Source: an uncultured Paracoccaceae bacterium
GTDB taxonomy: Bacteria; Pseudomonadota; Alphaproteobacteria; Rhodobacterales; Rhodobacteraceae
DNA length: 64,000 bases
Assembly (NCBI GenBank): GCA_947494445.1
Contig: CANLVD010000008.1
Span: forward strand, 1 to 64,000
Direction: 5' to 3'
Positions 26,920 through 37,578 of the stretch are shown here, piece by piece (position 1 is the first letter of the stretch; each line of letters starts with the position of its first letter). A program made the position numbers and the translations under genes. The notes beneath the pieces were generated by a model, which had not been told where the DNA came from, searched no databases, and saw only the letters and a list, made by a program, of their open reading frames with translations.

Positions 26920-27645
26920 TCAGGTGGATTTTAAAAGGCCAATCGCTTCGCCCAGATCAATGGCGCCTTCATAAAGTGCGCGGCCCGAGATGGCACCATT
27001 GAGCGGCGCATCGGCAGCTTTGAGATCAGCGAGATCCTGCAGGGAGGAAACACCGCCTGAGGCAATGACCGGTATAGAGACAGCATTGGCAAGCGCGGCG
27101 GTGGCCGGGACGTTGGGGCCCTGCATCGCGCCGTCACGGTCAATGTCGGTGTAGATGATCGCGACAACGCCTGCATCTTCGAACTGGCGCGCAAGATCGG
27201 TGGCGAGGTTGTCCGTGGTTTCCGCCCAGCCTTCGACAGCGACAAGGCCGTCGCGGGCATCGATGCCAACGGCAACATGACCGGGAAAGGCTTTGGCAGC
27301 CGCGCGAACAAGACCCGGATCGCGCACCGCAATTGTGCCCAGGATCACCCGGGCAAGTCCCTTGTCGAGCCAGGCCTCGATGGTTTTTAGATCGCGAATG
27401 CCACCACCAAGCTGCACCGGCACATCAACTGCTGCAAGGATCGCGCTGACTGCATCGGCATTGACCGGCGCGCCCGCAAAAGCGCCATTGAGATCAACCA
27501 GATGCAACCATTCACAGCCAGCGCGGGCGAACTCGCGTGCCTGATCTGCCGGGCTGTCGGAAAACACGGTGGCCTTGTCCATGTCGCCCTTGAAAAGGCG
27601 CACGCAGGCCCCGTCCTTGAGATCGATGGCAGGATAGAGGATCAT
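26920..27645 (-). CDS. hisA: ProFAR isomerase HisA
   Basis: 241 residues, barrel starting [20 protein letters not shown] with catalytic Asp8, then [31 protein letters not shown] with the second Asp, and VIASGGVSS. It performs the Amadori isomerisation of ProFAR. I use ATG 27643-27645; the longer frame to 27846 is non-homologous. A 76-base gap separates it from hisF. Confidence 0.97.
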   Translation of the reverse strand: MILYPAIDLKDGACVRLFKGDMDKATVFSDSPADQAREFARAGCEWLHLVDLNGAFAGAPVNADAVSAILAAVDVPVQLGGGIRDLKTIEAWLDKGLARVILGTIAVRDPGLVRAAAKAFPGHVAVGIDARDGLVAVEGWAETTDNLATDLARQFEDAGVVAIIYTDIDRDGAMQGPNVPATAALANAVSIPVIASGGVSSLQDLADLKAADAPLNGAISGRALYEGAIDLGEAIGLLKST

Positions 27646-27824
27646 GCGGAAAGCTCCGGTCAGCGGCAGGGTCGGGCCTGGATGTAACGGCAGTTTTCCG
27701 CTTTGGCGAGGGTAAAAGCGGCGCAACGTCACTCTTGACGTGGGCGGCATGTCACAGCTTAGCTGCGCGCCAAATATGAGAGCGGACCGGCAAGGACGCT
27801 CAATCATGCGGGAGGAGCTTGAAC

Positions 27825-28223
27825 ATGAAACCGATTTTTCTGACACTGGTCATCGGCCTGACACCGGTTGCTGCATTGGCCCAGGACGTCAGTGGCATCT
27901 GGAAGACCCAGCCGGGTGACACGGGCGGCTATGCCCATGTGCAGATGGGGCCATGTGCCAAGAATGCCGCACAGGTCTGTGGCACGCTGATCAAGGCGTA
28001 CGACAAGTCGGGTGCGGAAGTTGCGGGATATGAGCATGCTGGCAAAGCGATTGTCTGGAATATGACCGCAAATGGCGCGAGCAACTGGAACAAGGGCAAG
28101 ATCTGGGCGCCGGATCGGGACAAGACTTACAACTCCAAAATGGCACTGAAGGGCAATGCTCTTGAGGTTCAGGGCTGTGTCTTCGGGATCTGTCGCGGTC
28201 AGACCTGGACGCGGGTGAAGTGA
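27825..28223 (+). CDS. DUF2147 family periplasmic protein
   Basis: 132 residues. A Sec signal ([19 protein letters not shown]) is followed by the DUF2147 pattern: VSGIWKTQ at the mature start, a central strand set with [18 protein letters not shown], and C-terminal [14 protein letters not shown]. Four cysteines occur in two pairs, consistent with periplasmic disulphides. GGAGGAG lies 7 bases before ATG 27825. Function of the family is not known. Next to a cytochrome b561 gene on the same strand, inside the otherwise minus-strand his region. Confidence 0.88.
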   Translation: MKPIFLTLVIGLTPVAALAQDVSGIWKTQPGDTGGYAHVQMGPCAKNAAQVCGTLIKAYDKSGAEVAGYEHAGKAIVWNMTANGASNWNKGKIWAPDRDKTYNSKMALKGNALEVQGCVFGICRGQTWTRVK

Positions 28224-28284
28224 TCAGACTGGATATCCAGACGAGGCTGGCCTAGACTTTCCGAACCCAAAAAACAGGTTCGCG

Positions 28285-28782
28285 ATGACAGCCCCGGATC
28301 GCTACGGTTCAGCCCAGATCCTTTTGCACTGGTTGGTTGCAGGGTTGATTTCCCTGCAGTTCCTTCTGCACGAGGGGATGGAGATGGCTTTTGAGGCGCA
28401 ACTCAAAGGTACGTCGGTTTCGGCCACTCAGGAAATCGCTGCAAACTCACATGTGGCCTTTGGGCTTGTTATTTTTCTTCTTGCAGGCATTCGGGTTTTC
28501 CTGCGCGTGACACATGGTGTGCCTGCATTGCCAAGCGAAGAGCCTGCTGTCCTGCAACTGCTCGCCAAAGGCACTCATTTTCTGCTCTACGCCTTGCTGT
28601 TGGGATTGCCAATTGGCGGCGCGCTTGCATGGTTTCAAGGCGCGGAATGGGCGGGCGATCTGCATGGTTTTGGAGCGGGGTTGCTGTTTTTTGTCGTCCT
28701 GCTGCACATTGCTGGCGCTTTGGTGCAGCACTTTGTGCTGAAAACCGACGTTCTCAGGCGCATGACACGCTCGGGCAGCTAA
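28285..28782 (+). CDS. Cytochrome b561 family membrane protein
   Basis: 165 residues with four hydrophobic helices. Histidines suited to haem ligation lie in helix 1 (ILLHWLVAG), in the second (NSHVAFGL), between helices (LHGF) and in the last (LLHIAGALVQHF). It starts with RYGSAQILLHW, the family signature. It would move electrons between quinol and a periplasmic acceptor. It starts 61 bases after the DUF2147 gene and is probably cotranscribed. Confidence 0.92.
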   Translation: MTAPDRYGSAQILLHWLVAGLISLQFLLHEGMEMAFEAQLKGTSVSATQEIAANSHVAFGLVIFLLAGIRVFLRVTHGVPALPSEEPAVLQLLAKGTHFLLYALLLGLPIGGALAWFQGAEWAGDLHGFGAGLLFFVVLLHIAGALVQHFVLKTDVLRRMTRSGS

Positions 28783-28826
28783 AGCATCATGTGATGCATG
28801 ATGGTTCAGTTGCTTCGGCAGTCGCT

Positions 28827-29468
28827 CTAGGGAACCCAACGCAGGAAGTTGCCGATCAGACGCAGCCCGGTTGCCTGACTCTTTTCAGGGTGGAACTGCG
28901 TACCAATCAGATTGTCACGCCCGACAACGGCCGTGACCGATTGGGCATGATCCACATGCGCGATCTGGTGAGCCGGATCTTCGGGTTTGAGGTGATAGGA
29001 ATGGACGAAATAGGCGTGATCCCCGTCCGATATCCCGTCCAGTACCGGATGTGCGCGGTCCATGGTCAACGCGTTCCATCCCATATGCGGCACCTTTAGG
29101 CTTGGGGCAGCAGGCTTCAGCGCGACAACATCGCCCGGGATCCAGTCAAAGCCCGGCGCATCGGCACCGTGCTCGCGCCCCATGCTGGCCATCAGTTGCA
29201 TGCCCACGCAGATGCCCAGAAACGGTGTGCCGTCCTTGATCACCCGTTCGGTCAACGCATCCATCATGCCGTCGATGGCAAGCAAGCCTGCGCGACAATC
29301 AGCAAAGGCGCCGACACCCGGCAGCACGATCCGGTCTGCTTTCCGCAGGTCTTCAGGGCGAGCCGACACGCGCACTTCGCCCGCCTGACCTTCGAACGCC
29401 ATGAGTTGAAAGCTTTTCTCTGCCGAGCGCAGATTGCCGCTTTCATAATCAATGATGATCGTCGTCAT
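28827..29468 (-). CDS. hisH: Imidazole glycerol phosphate synthase subunit HisH
   Basis: 213 residues, a class I glutamine amidotransferase with nucleophile Cys in [11 protein letters not shown] (near 85) and the His/Glu pair in [10 protein letters not shown] (near 195). It feeds ammonia to HisF. Overlaps hisB by 4 bases (29465-29468). Separated from hisA by the two plus-strand genes above. Confidence 0.97.
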   Translation of the reverse strand: MTTIIIDYESGNLRSAEKSFQLMAFEGQAGEVRVSARPEDLRKADRIVLPGVGAFADCRAGLLAIDGMMDALTERVIKDGTPFLGICVGMQLMASMGREHGADAPGFDWIPGDVVALKPAAPSLKVPHMGWNALTMDRAHPVLDGISDGDHAYFVHSYHLKPEDPAHQIAHVDHAQSVTAVVGRDNLIGTQFHPEKSQATGLRLIGNFLRWVP

Positions 29469-30058
29469 TCGCTGAGCGTGCCCTTGGTCGACGGTATTGC
29501 ATCGGATTTCCTTGGATCGGTCTCAAGCGCCACGCGCAACGCCCGCGCCACAGCCTTGAACGCGGCTTCGGCCAAGTGATGGGCATTGAAGCCGTCAAGC
29601 CGTTCCACATGCAGTGTCATGCCTGACTGCATGGCAAAGGCATTGAAAAACTCTCGCACCAGTTCTGTGTCGAAACTGCCGATCTTGGAGCTTGTGAAAT
29701 CCACCTTCCAGACCAGATAAGGACGGCCTGACAGATCAAGGGCTGCGCGCACCAGCGAGTCATCCATGGGCAAAAGACAATCGCCATAGCGCCGGATGCC
29801 ACGCTTGTCGCCGACGGCCTGGGCCAGCGCCTTGCCCAATGCCAGACCCACATCCTCGACCGTGTGGTGATCGTCGATGTGCAGATCACCCTCGGCCCGG
29901 ATTTTCATGTCGATCAGGGCGTGGCGCGCAAGCTGGTCAAGCATATGATCGAAGAAGCCGACACCGGTCTGGTTGTCATACAGACCGGTTCCATCCAGAT
30001 CGATTGTCACCGAAATGCTGGTCTCGGCGGTTTTGCGGTCTAAGCTCACGTTGCGCAT
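29465..30058 (-). CDS. hisB: Imidazoleglycerol-phosphate dehydratase
   Basis: 197 residues, monofunctional, lacking the N-terminal phosphatase of enteric HisB. Manganese-binding repeats are visible: [13 protein letters not shown] and [10 protein letters not shown]-type (here [10 protein letters not shown]), then [10 protein letters not shown] and [11 protein letters not shown]. The separate phosphatase is likely hisN at 15.3 kb. First gene of the minus-strand his group. Confidence 0.97.
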   Translation of the reverse strand: MRNVSLDRKTAETSISVTIDLDGTGLYDNQTGVGFFDHMLDQLARHALIDMKIRAEGDLHIDDHHTVEDVGLALGKALAQAVGDKRGIRRYGDCLLPMDDSLVRAALDLSGRPYLVWKVDFTSSKIGSFDTELVREFFNAFAMQSGMTLHVERLDGFNAHHLAEAAFKAVARALRVALETDPRKSDAIPSTKGTLSE

Positions 30059-30177
30059 GAAGAAAACTCCTGTCGTCGCGCGGGTTATAGGCAGAGCGGC
30101 GGAACAATAAAAGAGGGCGCGGTGTCAGGCTCAGGATTTGACGCAAGCCCGCCACAACAGATGAAGGATCATCACTG

Positions 30178-30708
30178 ATGAAACGACTGCTTCCCATTCT
30201 TCTGCTTTTGCTTGCGTCTTGTGGACTGAACGGCAACTACCGGGACACGTCCATTCCGATGGTTTCGGTCCCTGAAGTGGATCTGACGCGCTATCAGGGG
30301 CTGTGGTACGAAATTGCCCGCTTTCCCAACCGTTTTGAAGAAGGCTGCGAAGGGGTAACGGCAGAGTATGGTCTGATGGACAATGGCCGGATTTCTGTGA
30401 CCAACACATGCAGGCAAGGCGCGCCCGATGGGCCGGTTGAGGTGGCCGAAGGCAGCGCCCGGGTGGCGGCACCTGGTCAGTTGAAGGTGAAATTCGTATC
30501 GTGGTTGCCGTTTGAAGGCGACTATTGGGTGATCGGATTGAATGAGGCTTATACGGTTGCGGTTATCGGCACACCTTCGGGCGATTTCGGCTGGGTTCTG
30601 GGACGGACAAAAGCGCTCTCCGTCGAAGATCAGGCTTTTGCCGAAGCTGCCCTGACAAAGGCTGGCTATGACCTTAGCCAGCTATATTACCCGCAACATG
30701 CGTCGTGA
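30178..30708 (+). CDS. Lipocalin family lipoprotein (Blc-like)
   Basis: 176 residues. The lipobox LLASC gives lipidation at Cys17, with G at +2 favouring the outer membrane. Lipocalin motifs follow: YQGLWYEIARFPNRFEEGC, VTAEYGLMDNGRISVTN, DYWVIGL and a late WVLGRTK. Blc-type bacterial lipocalins bind lysophospholipids or fatty acids and appear under envelope stress. A P450 gene begins 34 bases downstream on the same strand. Confidence 0.92.
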   Translation: MKRLLPILLLLLASCGLNGNYRDTSIPMVSVPEVDLTRYQGLWYEIARFPNRFEEGCEGVTAEYGLMDNGRISVTNTCRQGAPDGPVEVAEGSARVAAPGQLKVKFVSWLPFEGDYWVIGLNEAYTVAVIGTPSGDFGWVLGRTKALSVEDQAFAEAALTKAGYDLSQLYYPQHAS

Positions 30709-30742
30709 CAGGCGGCACGCGGGCATCTAGGTTTGCCTCAAG

Positions 30743-31918
30743 ATGGAAACGGCACCTTTTCTTGATTTGTCCGCACCGGGGTTTTCCACACGCTCACGCG
30801 CAGTGGTGGACGCGCGCAGCACTTTTTGGTGTGCCGAGACACCTTATGGCATTGCCATTCTGCACCACCGCGAGGCTGGCCAGTTGCTGCGCGACAAACG
30901 TTTGCGTCAGGGAAGCCACAACTGGCCTGCACGGCATGGGCTGGAAGGCAGTTTTGCCCGGTTCTGGAGCCGCAGCATCATTGCACAGGAAGGTGACGCG
31001 CATCGCGCTTTGCGCATGGTTGCGACACGTGCGCTTGCTGATGATTTTGTCGATGGATTGCGGCCCGGTTTCGACCGGATTGCCAGCGATCTTGTCGGTC
31101 AGATCAAACCCGGTCGCGAGATTGAATTCATGTCTCAATTCTCGCAAGTCTACGCCGGTCAGGTGATTTGTCATCTGCTCGACCTGCCACTTGATCGGTG
31201 GTCGCAAGTGGCGCTGGATGCCTCTGATCTTGGGCTTGCGATGGGAGTTGACTGCAAATCCCATGAGAAGCGTGTCAATGCGGCCTGTGATCGGCTGATG
31301 GCGCTGGCGGATGATCTCGTAAAGGAGGCGTGTCGCAACTCCAGCGAAGGGTTTGTCGCGCGCTTGCTTGAAGCATTCGGCGATCCTGCAGCCATCGACC
31401 TGCAAACGGTTCTGGATCTGATCGTGATCGTGATATTCGGAGGCGTTGACACCACACGGGCCCAGCTTGGCTTTGCGATCAATCACTTTTCCAATGCGCC
31501 CCAGGATTGGCAGGCGCTTCGGGATGATCCGGATAAAGTGGCTTTTGCGATTGAAGAAATCATTCGCCAGAACCCGACCACAACTTGGGCCACGCGGGAA
31601 GCTGTGGAAAGCTTCAGCTTCAAGGGCAGGGAGATCCCGAAAGGGCAGACGGTGCATATTCTTGTTCATGCCAGTGCGCTGGACCCGTCAGTGCGCGAAG
31701 ATCCCGCATTTGATATCTCTAAACGCGGCAAAAGCCATTTCGGATTTGGCGGCGGCGCACATCACTGCATAGGGCATCACATGGCCCGCACGGACATGCG
31801 TTCGGCACTTCATGCACTGTCCCGGCGTTTTGAGGTGGTTCGCCCTGCAGGCACGGCAGAATGGCTGCCTGACAGCGGCAACACCAGCGCCCTGCACCTG
31901 CCAGTGACCTTCAGCTAA
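30743..31918 (+). CDS. Cytochrome P450
   Basis: 391 residues, a soluble bacterial P450. The I-helix oxygen-activating motif is GGVDTTRA (near 235), the K-helix ExxR is EEIIR (near 275), and the haem loop is [16 protein letters not shown] (near 340) with the thiolate Cys. It has no membrane anchor. Redox partners are not adjacent. Cotranscription with a lipocalin suggests a lipophilic substrate, but that is inference. Its 3' end overlaps the convergent serS end by 8 bases. Confidence 0.94.
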   Translation: METAPFLDLSAPGFSTRSRAVVDARSTFWCAETPYGIAILHHREAGQLLRDKRLRQGSHNWPARHGLEGSFARFWSRSIIAQEGDAHRALRMVATRALADDFVDGLRPGFDRIASDLVGQIKPGREIEFMSQFSQVYAGQVICHLLDLPLDRWSQVALDASDLGLAMGVDCKSHEKRVNAACDRLMALADDLVKEACRNSSEGFVARLLEAFGDPAAIDLQTVLDLIVIVIFGGVDTTRAQLGFAINHFSNAPQDWQALRDDPDKVAFAIEEIIRQNPTTTWATREAVESFSFKGREIPKGQTVHILVHASALDPSVREDPAFDISKRGKSHFGFGGGAHHCIGHHMARTDMRSALHALSRRFEVVRPAGTAEWLPDSGNTSALHLPVTFS

Positions 31919-33209
31919 GCAGCATTCCTTCGGCTGAGATTTTCACTGCCCCGCCCATATAGGGCCGCAAAACATCGGGGATGGTGATCGAGCCGTCTTC
32001 GTTCTGGCCGTTTTCGACAACTGCAATCAGACAACGCCCGACCGCAAGACCTGAACCGTTGAGTGTGTGAACAAACTCAGGCTTGGCCTCGGCTTCGGGG
32101 CGGAAGCGGGCGTTCATCCGGCGCGCCTGAAAATCTCCGCAGACCGAGCAGGACGAGATTTCGCGATAAGTGTTCTGACCGGGCAGCCAAACTTCGATGT
32201 CATGGGTGCGACGCGCGCCAAAACCCATGTCACCGGTGCACAGAACGACGGTGCGGTAGGGCAGGTTGAGAGCTTCCAGAATGCCCTCGGCACATTTTGT
32301 CATCCGGTCCAGCTCCGCCCGGCTGTCGGCAGGTGCCGTGATCGACACCATCTCGACCTTTTCGAACTGGTGCTGGCGCAGCATGCCGGCAGTGTCACGC
32401 CCGGCTGAGCCGGCCTCGGAGCGGAAACACTGGGAATGCGCGGTCATGCGGATGGGCAGGTCATCAGCGCTCAGAATGTCGCCTGCAACGGTGTTTGTCA
32501 GGGTCACCTCTGACGTCGGGATCAGCCACCAGCCGTTTTCCGTCTTGTAGCTGTCCTCTGCAAATTTCGGCAGTTGGCCTGTGCCCAACATCGCTTCCTC
32601 GCGGACCAGTACGGGCGTCCATGTCTCGGTCAGTCCATTCTGATCCACGTGAGTGTCGAGCATGAACTGGGCCAGAGCACGGTGCAGTCGCACCATCGCG
32701 CCTTTCAGCACCACAAAGCGTGATCCGGACAGCTTGGCTGCGGTCTCGAAATCCAGACCGCCTTTGGCGCCCGGCACATCGTAGTGCTCAAGCGGTGTGA
32801 AGGTGAAATTGCGCGGCGTGCCCCAGCGGTGCATCTCGACATTATCGGCCTCATCCGCGCCTTCGGGCACATCCTCCAAAGGCAGGTTCGGCAAGGTCAT
32901 CAGGACCGAATTCAATGTATCAGATTCAATCTTGGCCTGCTCTTCCAGTTCCGAGATTTCCTGCTTCTTCTGACCAACCAGTCCGCGCAGACGCTCAAAT
33001 TCGGCATCATCCCCGCGGGCTTTGGCAGCCCCAACTTCCTTGGAGGCCGCGTTGCGTTCGGCCAGTGCTTCTTCGGCGGCCTGAATCTTTGCGCGTCTGC
33101 GCCCGTCCATTTCAACCAGATCGGATGCCCAGCTTTCGGTCTCTCCGCGCCGGGCGAGGGCCGCGTCGAAGGCTTCAGGGTCTTGCCGGATCAGGCGAAT
33201 GTCATGCAT
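31911..33209 (-). CDS. serS: Seryl-tRNA synthetase
   Basis: 432 residues. The N-terminal antiparallel coiled-coil arm covers about 30-100; class II motifs follow, with TSEVTLTN, motif 2 [21 protein letters not shown], quoted partially as FRSEAGSAG and [12 protein letters not shown], and motif 3 [12 protein letters not shown]. It charges tRNA-Ser and tRNA-Sec. Start ATG is 33207-33209. Confidence 0.98.
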   Translation of the reverse strand: MHDIRLIRQDPEAFDAALARRGETESWASDLVEMDGRRRAKIQAAEEALAERNAASKEVGAAKARGDDAEFERLRGLVGQKKQEISELEEQAKIESDTLNSVLMTLPNLPLEDVPEGADEADNVEMHRWGTPRNFTFTPLEHYDVPGAKGGLDFETAAKLSGSRFVVLKGAMVRLHRALAQFMLDTHVDQNGLTETWTPVLVREEAMLGTGQLPKFAEDSYKTENGWWLIPTSEVTLTNTVAGDILSADDLPIRMTAHSQCFRSEAGSAGRDTAGMLRQHQFEKVEMVSITAPADSRAELDRMTKCAEGILEALNLPYRTVVLCTGDMGFGARRTHDIEVWLPGQNTYREISSCSVCGDFQARRMNARFRPEAEAKPEFVHTLNGSGLAVGRCLIAVVENGQNEDGSITIPDVLRPYMGGAVKISAEGMLLS

Positions 33210-33365
33210 GGCGCTCTCTCAACGTAGGTCTGGACCAAAATCGTGGTGCAGTGCCCGGTGGATAGAAGTTGGCATTGCCGATGGCAACGAAAATTCACAA
33301 TTTAACCGTATTTTGAGACGATGATGGTGTTGGGTAGGCAGATTGATGTGACTTAGAGGCTGGTC

Positions 33366-34433
33366 ATGGCTGCAATAACCGAATGGGATTTTCTCAACTC
33401 GAACGGCACTGATGACTTCGTTGAGGTCTATCTTGCGCCGGGAGAAGACGCTGCTGACTTCGCTTTTTCGACCTATGAACGTGATGGCGACCTGCGTCAG
33501 GAAATATCACTTGCTGATGTGGCGGACGCGACCACGCAACCTGACGGCTCGCAGATCTTCATCATTCGTGGCTCGGACATCGGGCAGGGGACATTCTGGC
33601 TTGATGGGCTTGGGACCGGAGCCAACAGCGTGAATTCAGCGGCATTGGTTGATGTTTCGGGCCCAACCAACACGCTTGTAGACTTCTACACCACAGACCG
33701 CGATCCCGCCACGGCGGCAATCACGCCAACTACAGGCGCTGCGGCAGGCTTTACTTCCACAGCGTTGGAGGCAGAAAACCTTAACAATGCATCCTACAAC
33801 TGGGACATCAACGGCGAGAACCAGAACCTTGGGCCACAGAACCCCGGTGATGTTGTTTGTTTTGCTGCAGGAACATTGATCAAAACGCCTGATGGTGAGC
33901 GGTTGGTCGAAGACCTGAAAGCCGGTGATCTGGTGATGACGCTGGATCACGGTGCACTGGCACTTGTCTGGACCGGTCGGCGTGATCTTGGGTCGCAGGA
34001 TCTGTCTTCGCGACCAGAGTGGCGACCGATCAGGATTTCTGCCTGTTCGCTGGACGGGCACCTGCCGACACGCGATCTGACGGTCTCGCCAGAGCATCGG
34101 GTATTGGTTCAATCAGCTCGCTCTTCACTGCTGTTTGGAACGACGCAAATTCTGGTTCCGGCAAGTGATCTGGACGGGCAGACAGGTGTTGATCGGGATG
34201 CGTCCTGCAATGCGGTCACATACGTCCATATCATGTGTGATGCGCATCAGGTGGTCTGGGCAAATGGTCAGCCGTGTGAAAGCTTCCACCCCAATTCAGG
34301 AGCACTCAGTCGCGGAGAGGAACGAGTGCGATCCGAATTGATTGACCTGTTCCCGCAGCTTGAGGACAGCAGCGCTCCCGCCCTTGTCAGACCGGTGATC
34401 CGGCGCCCTGAGGGGCAGCTATTGCAAGGTTAA
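33366..34433 (+). CDS. Hint-domain protein of the Roseobacter type
   Basis: 355 residues. The C-terminal half is a Hint (Hedgehog/intein) domain starting at Cys in VCFAAGTLIKTPDG (about residue 172), with VEDLKAGDLVMT, LTVSPEHRVLV (block with conserved His) and a late VTYVHIMCDAHQVVWANG. No C-extein follows, as usual for this family. The N-terminal half (1-165) looks like a beta sandwich (DFVEVYLAPGEDAADF, ALVDVSG, LVDFYTTDRDP) reminiscent of lamin-tail domains; that match is tentative. Many relatives are thought to be secreted and self-cleaving, but that is not shown here. Confidence 0.85.
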   Translation: MAAITEWDFLNSNGTDDFVEVYLAPGEDAADFAFSTYERDGDLRQEISLADVADATTQPDGSQIFIIRGSDIGQGTFWLDGLGTGANSVNSAALVDVSGPTNTLVDFYTTDRDPATAAITPTTGAAAGFTSTALEAENLNNASYNWDINGENQNLGPQNPGDVVCFAAGTLIKTPDGERLVEDLKAGDLVMTLDHGALALVWTGRRDLGSQDLSSRPEWRPIRISACSLDGHLPTRDLTVSPEHRVLVQSARSSLLFGTTQILVPASDLDGQTGVDRDASCNAVTYVHIMCDAHQVVWANGQPCESFHPNSGALSRGEERVRSELIDLFPQLEDSSAPALVRPVIRRPEGQLLQG

Positions 34434-34603
34434 TCAGCGTGCCTGTCTGACCAAGCAGTGGGCAATCTCCGACCCAACCGGCAATGCAGCTTATTATCGG
34501 CCGATCTCGCGAAGTTCTGAGGCGTCTCAGCCTTGCCAATGTCCCCTCCCAAGGATAGTGTCCGCCCGGTTTTCGCATGGCCTTATCCAAAGGAGTCGTC
34601 CCG

Positions 34604-34939
34604 ATGTTCGTAACCCCAGCCTATGCTCAGGCCGCAGGCGGAGGTGCCGGTGGCGGTATCGTCAGCTTCGTGCCAATCCTGTTGATCTTCGCGATCATGT
34701 ATTTCTTCATGATCCGGCCCCAGCAGAAAAAGATGAAAGAGCATCGTGCGATGGTTGCAGCATTGCGCCGTGGTGACCAGGTGGTGACACAGGGCGGCGT
34801 GATCGGCAAAGTGTCCAAGGTCAAGGATGACGACGAGATCGAGGTCGAGATCGCCACTGGCGTGAAAGTGCGCGTTGTGCGCGGGACCATCGTTCAGGTG
34901 ATGTCAAAGTCCGAACCAGCGGAAGCTGCTAACAAATAA
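34604..34939 (+). CDS. yajC: Sec translocon accessory subunit YajC
   Basis: 111 residues: a short N-terminus, one transmembrane helix (IVSFVPILLIFAIMYFFMI) and a cytoplasmic domain starting RPQQKKMKEH, with GDQVVTQGGVIGKV. ATG 34604 is preferred, with AAGGAG 9 bases upstream; an upstream in-frame TTG at 34577 is not. First gene of yajC-secD-secF. Confidence 0.96.
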   Translation: MFVTPAYAQAAGGGAGGGIVSFVPILLIFAIMYFFMIRPQQKKMKEHRAMVAALRRGDQVVTQGGVIGKVSKVKDDDEIEVEIATGVKVRVVRGTIVQVMSKSEPAEAANK

Positions 34940-34949
34940 GGGGCCTTTG

Positions 34950-36611
34950 ATGCTCGACTTTCCACTTTGGAAGAAGCTTGGCATTCTTCTGATTTGCCTT
35001 CTCGGCGTTGTTTTTACCATGCCGAACGGATTTTACGGAACGGTCGAGCAGGCCAATGATGCCCGTGCCCAGATAGAACTGGGCGAGCCGGTAACGCCCG
35101 AACGGCAAGCTGCAATCGACGGCTGGCCGTCGTTCCTGCCGTCGGGTCTGGTCAATCTTGGTCTCGACCTGCGCGGCGGAGCGCATGTGTTGCTCGAAGT
35201 GAAGCTTGCAGATGTCTATTCCGAACGGATGGACGGGTTCTGGCCTGATCTGCGCGATGCACTGCGCGAGAATGACGCGATTGGCACGGTACGCCGTGTG
35301 GACAGTGCAGATGACGAGTTGAAAGTTCGGATCGGCAACCCGGAAGCGCTCAATCAGGCACTGACCATTGCCAATGAACTGACCCAACCGGTTGTGACCC
35401 TGTCAGGGATTGGGGCGCGAGACTATGACGTGACGTTAGAAGAGAACCTTCTGGTCGTGCGCATGTCCGAGGTCGAGAAACTGGCAACAGACGACCGCAC
35501 AATGGAGCAAACGCTTGAGATCGTGCGCCGCCGGGTTGATGAGACCGGCACCCGGGAGCCTACCATTCAGCGCCAGGGATCCGAGCGCGTTCTCGTTCAG
35601 GTGCCCGGCATTGGATCAGCACGGGAACTCCTTGAAATTCTTGGGCAAACCGCAAAGCTGACGTTCCATCATGTCGAAGGGCGCACCTCTGATCCCGAGG
35701 GGCGAGCCGGGCCGGGCAACATCATTGTTCCTGCTCAGGATGAGCCGGGTACTTATTACATTGTTGAAAAACGTGCGATCGTCTCGGGCGAGGATCTGGT
35801 CGATGCACAGCCCGGTTTTGATCAAAACGGTCAGGCTTCGGTCAATTTCCGGTTCAACCCTGCAGGGGCGCGGAAATTCGGTGAGCATACGCAGGAACAT
35901 GTGGGGGAGCCATTCGCGACCGTTCTGGATGGTGAGGTGATTACAGCACCGGTCATCCGTGAGCCCATTCTGGGCGGCAACGGACAGATCACCGGCAATT
36001 TCTCGGTCGAGGGCGCGACATCGCTGTCGATCCTGCTCCGGGCAGGCGCATTGCCTGCCGAGATTATCCCGCTGGAACAACGTACCATCGGCCCGGAGCT
36101 GGGGGCAGACAGCATCGAGGCGGGCAAGCTTGCCTGTCTTGTGGCCTTTGCCGCCGTGCTGGTCTTCATGGTCCTGTGCTATGGCTTGTTTGGCGTGTTT
36201 GCCGACATCGCACTGATCCTGAATGTTGCTTTGATCTTCGCTCTTCTGTCAGTCATCGGGGCCACACTGACGCTACCGGGTATTGCGGGCATCGTGCTGA
36301 CCATCGGGATGGCGGTTGATGCCAATGTGCTGATCTTCGAGCGAATACGCGAGGAGTTGAAACGTGCCAAAGGGCCTGCACGGGCCATTGAGCTTGGCTA
36401 TGAGAAGGCCTTCTCAGCCATTCTGGACGCGAACATCACGACCTTCATCGCTGCAGCCATTCTGTTCCTCATGGGTTCCGGCCCGGTGAAAGGCTTTGCG
36501 GTCACTCTGGGGCTTGGCATCATGACATCGGTTTTCACGGCGATCTTCGTCACTCGCCTGTTCGTTGTCATCTACCTTGAGACCCGCAAACCCAAAACGG
36601 TGGAGATCTGA
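34950..36611 (+). CDS. secD: Protein translocase subunit SecD
   Basis: 553 residues with an N-terminal helix, a large periplasmic P1 domain starting around DLRGGAHVLLEV, and the C-terminal RND-like membrane block (GPELGADSIEAGKLA, then GIVLTIGMAVDANVLIFERI with the family Asp in TM4). SecD with SecF uses the proton gradient to complete protein export. Begins 10 bases after yajC. Confidence 0.97.
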   Translation: MLDFPLWKKLGILLICLLGVVFTMPNGFYGTVEQANDARAQIELGEPVTPERQAAIDGWPSFLPSGLVNLGLDLRGGAHVLLEVKLADVYSERMDGFWPDLRDALRENDAIGTVRRVDSADDELKVRIGNPEALNQALTIANELTQPVVTLSGIGARDYDVTLEENLLVVRMSEVEKLATDDRTMEQTLEIVRRRVDETGTREPTIQRQGSERVLVQVPGIGSARELLEILGQTAKLTFHHVEGRTSDPEGRAGPGNIIVPAQDEPGTYYIVEKRAIVSGEDLVDAQPGFDQNGQASVNFRFNPAGARKFGEHTQEHVGEPFATVLDGEVITAPVIREPILGGNGQITGNFSVEGATSLSILLRAGALPAEIIPLEQRTIGPELGADSIEAGKLACLVAFAAVLVFMVLCYGLFGVFADIALILNVALIFALLSVIGATLTLPGIAGIVLTIGMAVDANVLIFERIREELKRAKGPARAIELGYEKAFSAILDANITTFIAAAILFLMGSGPVKGFAVTLGLGIMTSVFTAIFVTRLFVVIYLETRKPKTVEI

Positions 36612-36612
36612 G

Positions 36613-37578
36613 ATGCGTTTGAAACTCGTCAAGGACGACACCAAGATCGATTTCTTCCGGTTCACGCGTCTGACCTTTGGTCTGTCGGTGGTTCTGTTCC
36701 TGTTCGGCATCGGTGATTTCTTCTATCAGGGTCTGAACTACGGGATCGATTTCCGAGGTGGCACACTGATCATGGCCGAGACCCCTGAGAAGGAGGAGGT
36801 CTCGACGGTTCGCGAAACGCTGAGTGATCTCAATCTTGGAGATATCTCCGTCACAGAAGTCTCAGACCCTGCCGGGACCGCCCGGAATGCCGTGATGATC
36901 CGCATCGAGCAACAGGACAATGACGCGGCCATCCAGCAAGAGGCGATAGCCAATGTGCAGGATGCCTTGAGCGAACGCTTCCCCGGCATCATCTGGCTGC
37001 AAACTGACAGTGTTGGCGCGAAGGTGTCGGGTGAGTTGATTCAGGCTGGTGTGATCGCTGTGATCTTGGCGATTGCGGCCGTGTTGTTCTATATCTGGCT
37101 GCGGTTTGAATGGCAGTTCGCGGTTGGTGCTGTCGCGGCGCTTGTCCATGATGTGGTCCTGACTATTGGTGTCTTTGCGCTCACTGGCATCGAGTTCAAC
37201 CTATCGATCATTGCGGCCATTCTGACGATTGTGGGATATTCCCTGAACGATACCGTGGTTGTGTTTGACCGGGTCCGTGAAAATCTGCGGCGCTTCAAGA
37301 CAACTGATCTGAAGGATGTGCTGAACACGTCTGTGAACGAGACACTCAGCCGGACCTTGATGACGTCGGTCACCACCTTGATCGCGCTGCTTGCGCTTTA
37401 CTTCCTGGGGGGAGAGGTGATCCGCGGCTTTACCTTTGCGATGATTTGGGGCGTTGTGGTCGGCACCTATTCGTCGATCTTCGTTGCCAATCCGATCCTG
37501 CTGAAACTGGGCGTCAAGCGTGATTGGGACAAGAACGACGGGGCCGCAGGCACCCAGTTTGCGAACATCGACGCGTGA
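36613..37578 (+). CDS. secF: Protein translocase subunit SecF
   Basis: 321 residues with GIDFRGGT near residue 40, SGELIQAG before TM2 and the TM4 region IVGYSLNDTVVVFDRVREN. Start ATG 36613 directly follows the secD stop. Partner of SecD. Its stop overlaps the next gene's GTG start. Confidence 0.97.
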   Translation: MRLKLVKDDTKIDFFRFTRLTFGLSVVLFLFGIGDFFYQGLNYGIDFRGGTLIMAETPEKEEVSTVRETLSDLNLGDISVTEVSDPAGTARNAVMIRIEQQDNDAAIQQEAIANVQDALSERFPGIIWLQTDSVGAKVSGELIQAGVIAVILAIAAVLFYIWLRFEWQFAVGAVAALVHDVVLTIGVFALTGIEFNLSIIAAILTIVGYSLNDTVVVFDRVRENLRRFKTTDLKDVLNTSVNETLSRTLMTSVTTLIALLALYFLGGEVIRGFTFAMIWGVVVGTYSSIFVANPILLKLGVKRDWDKNDGAAGTQFANIDA

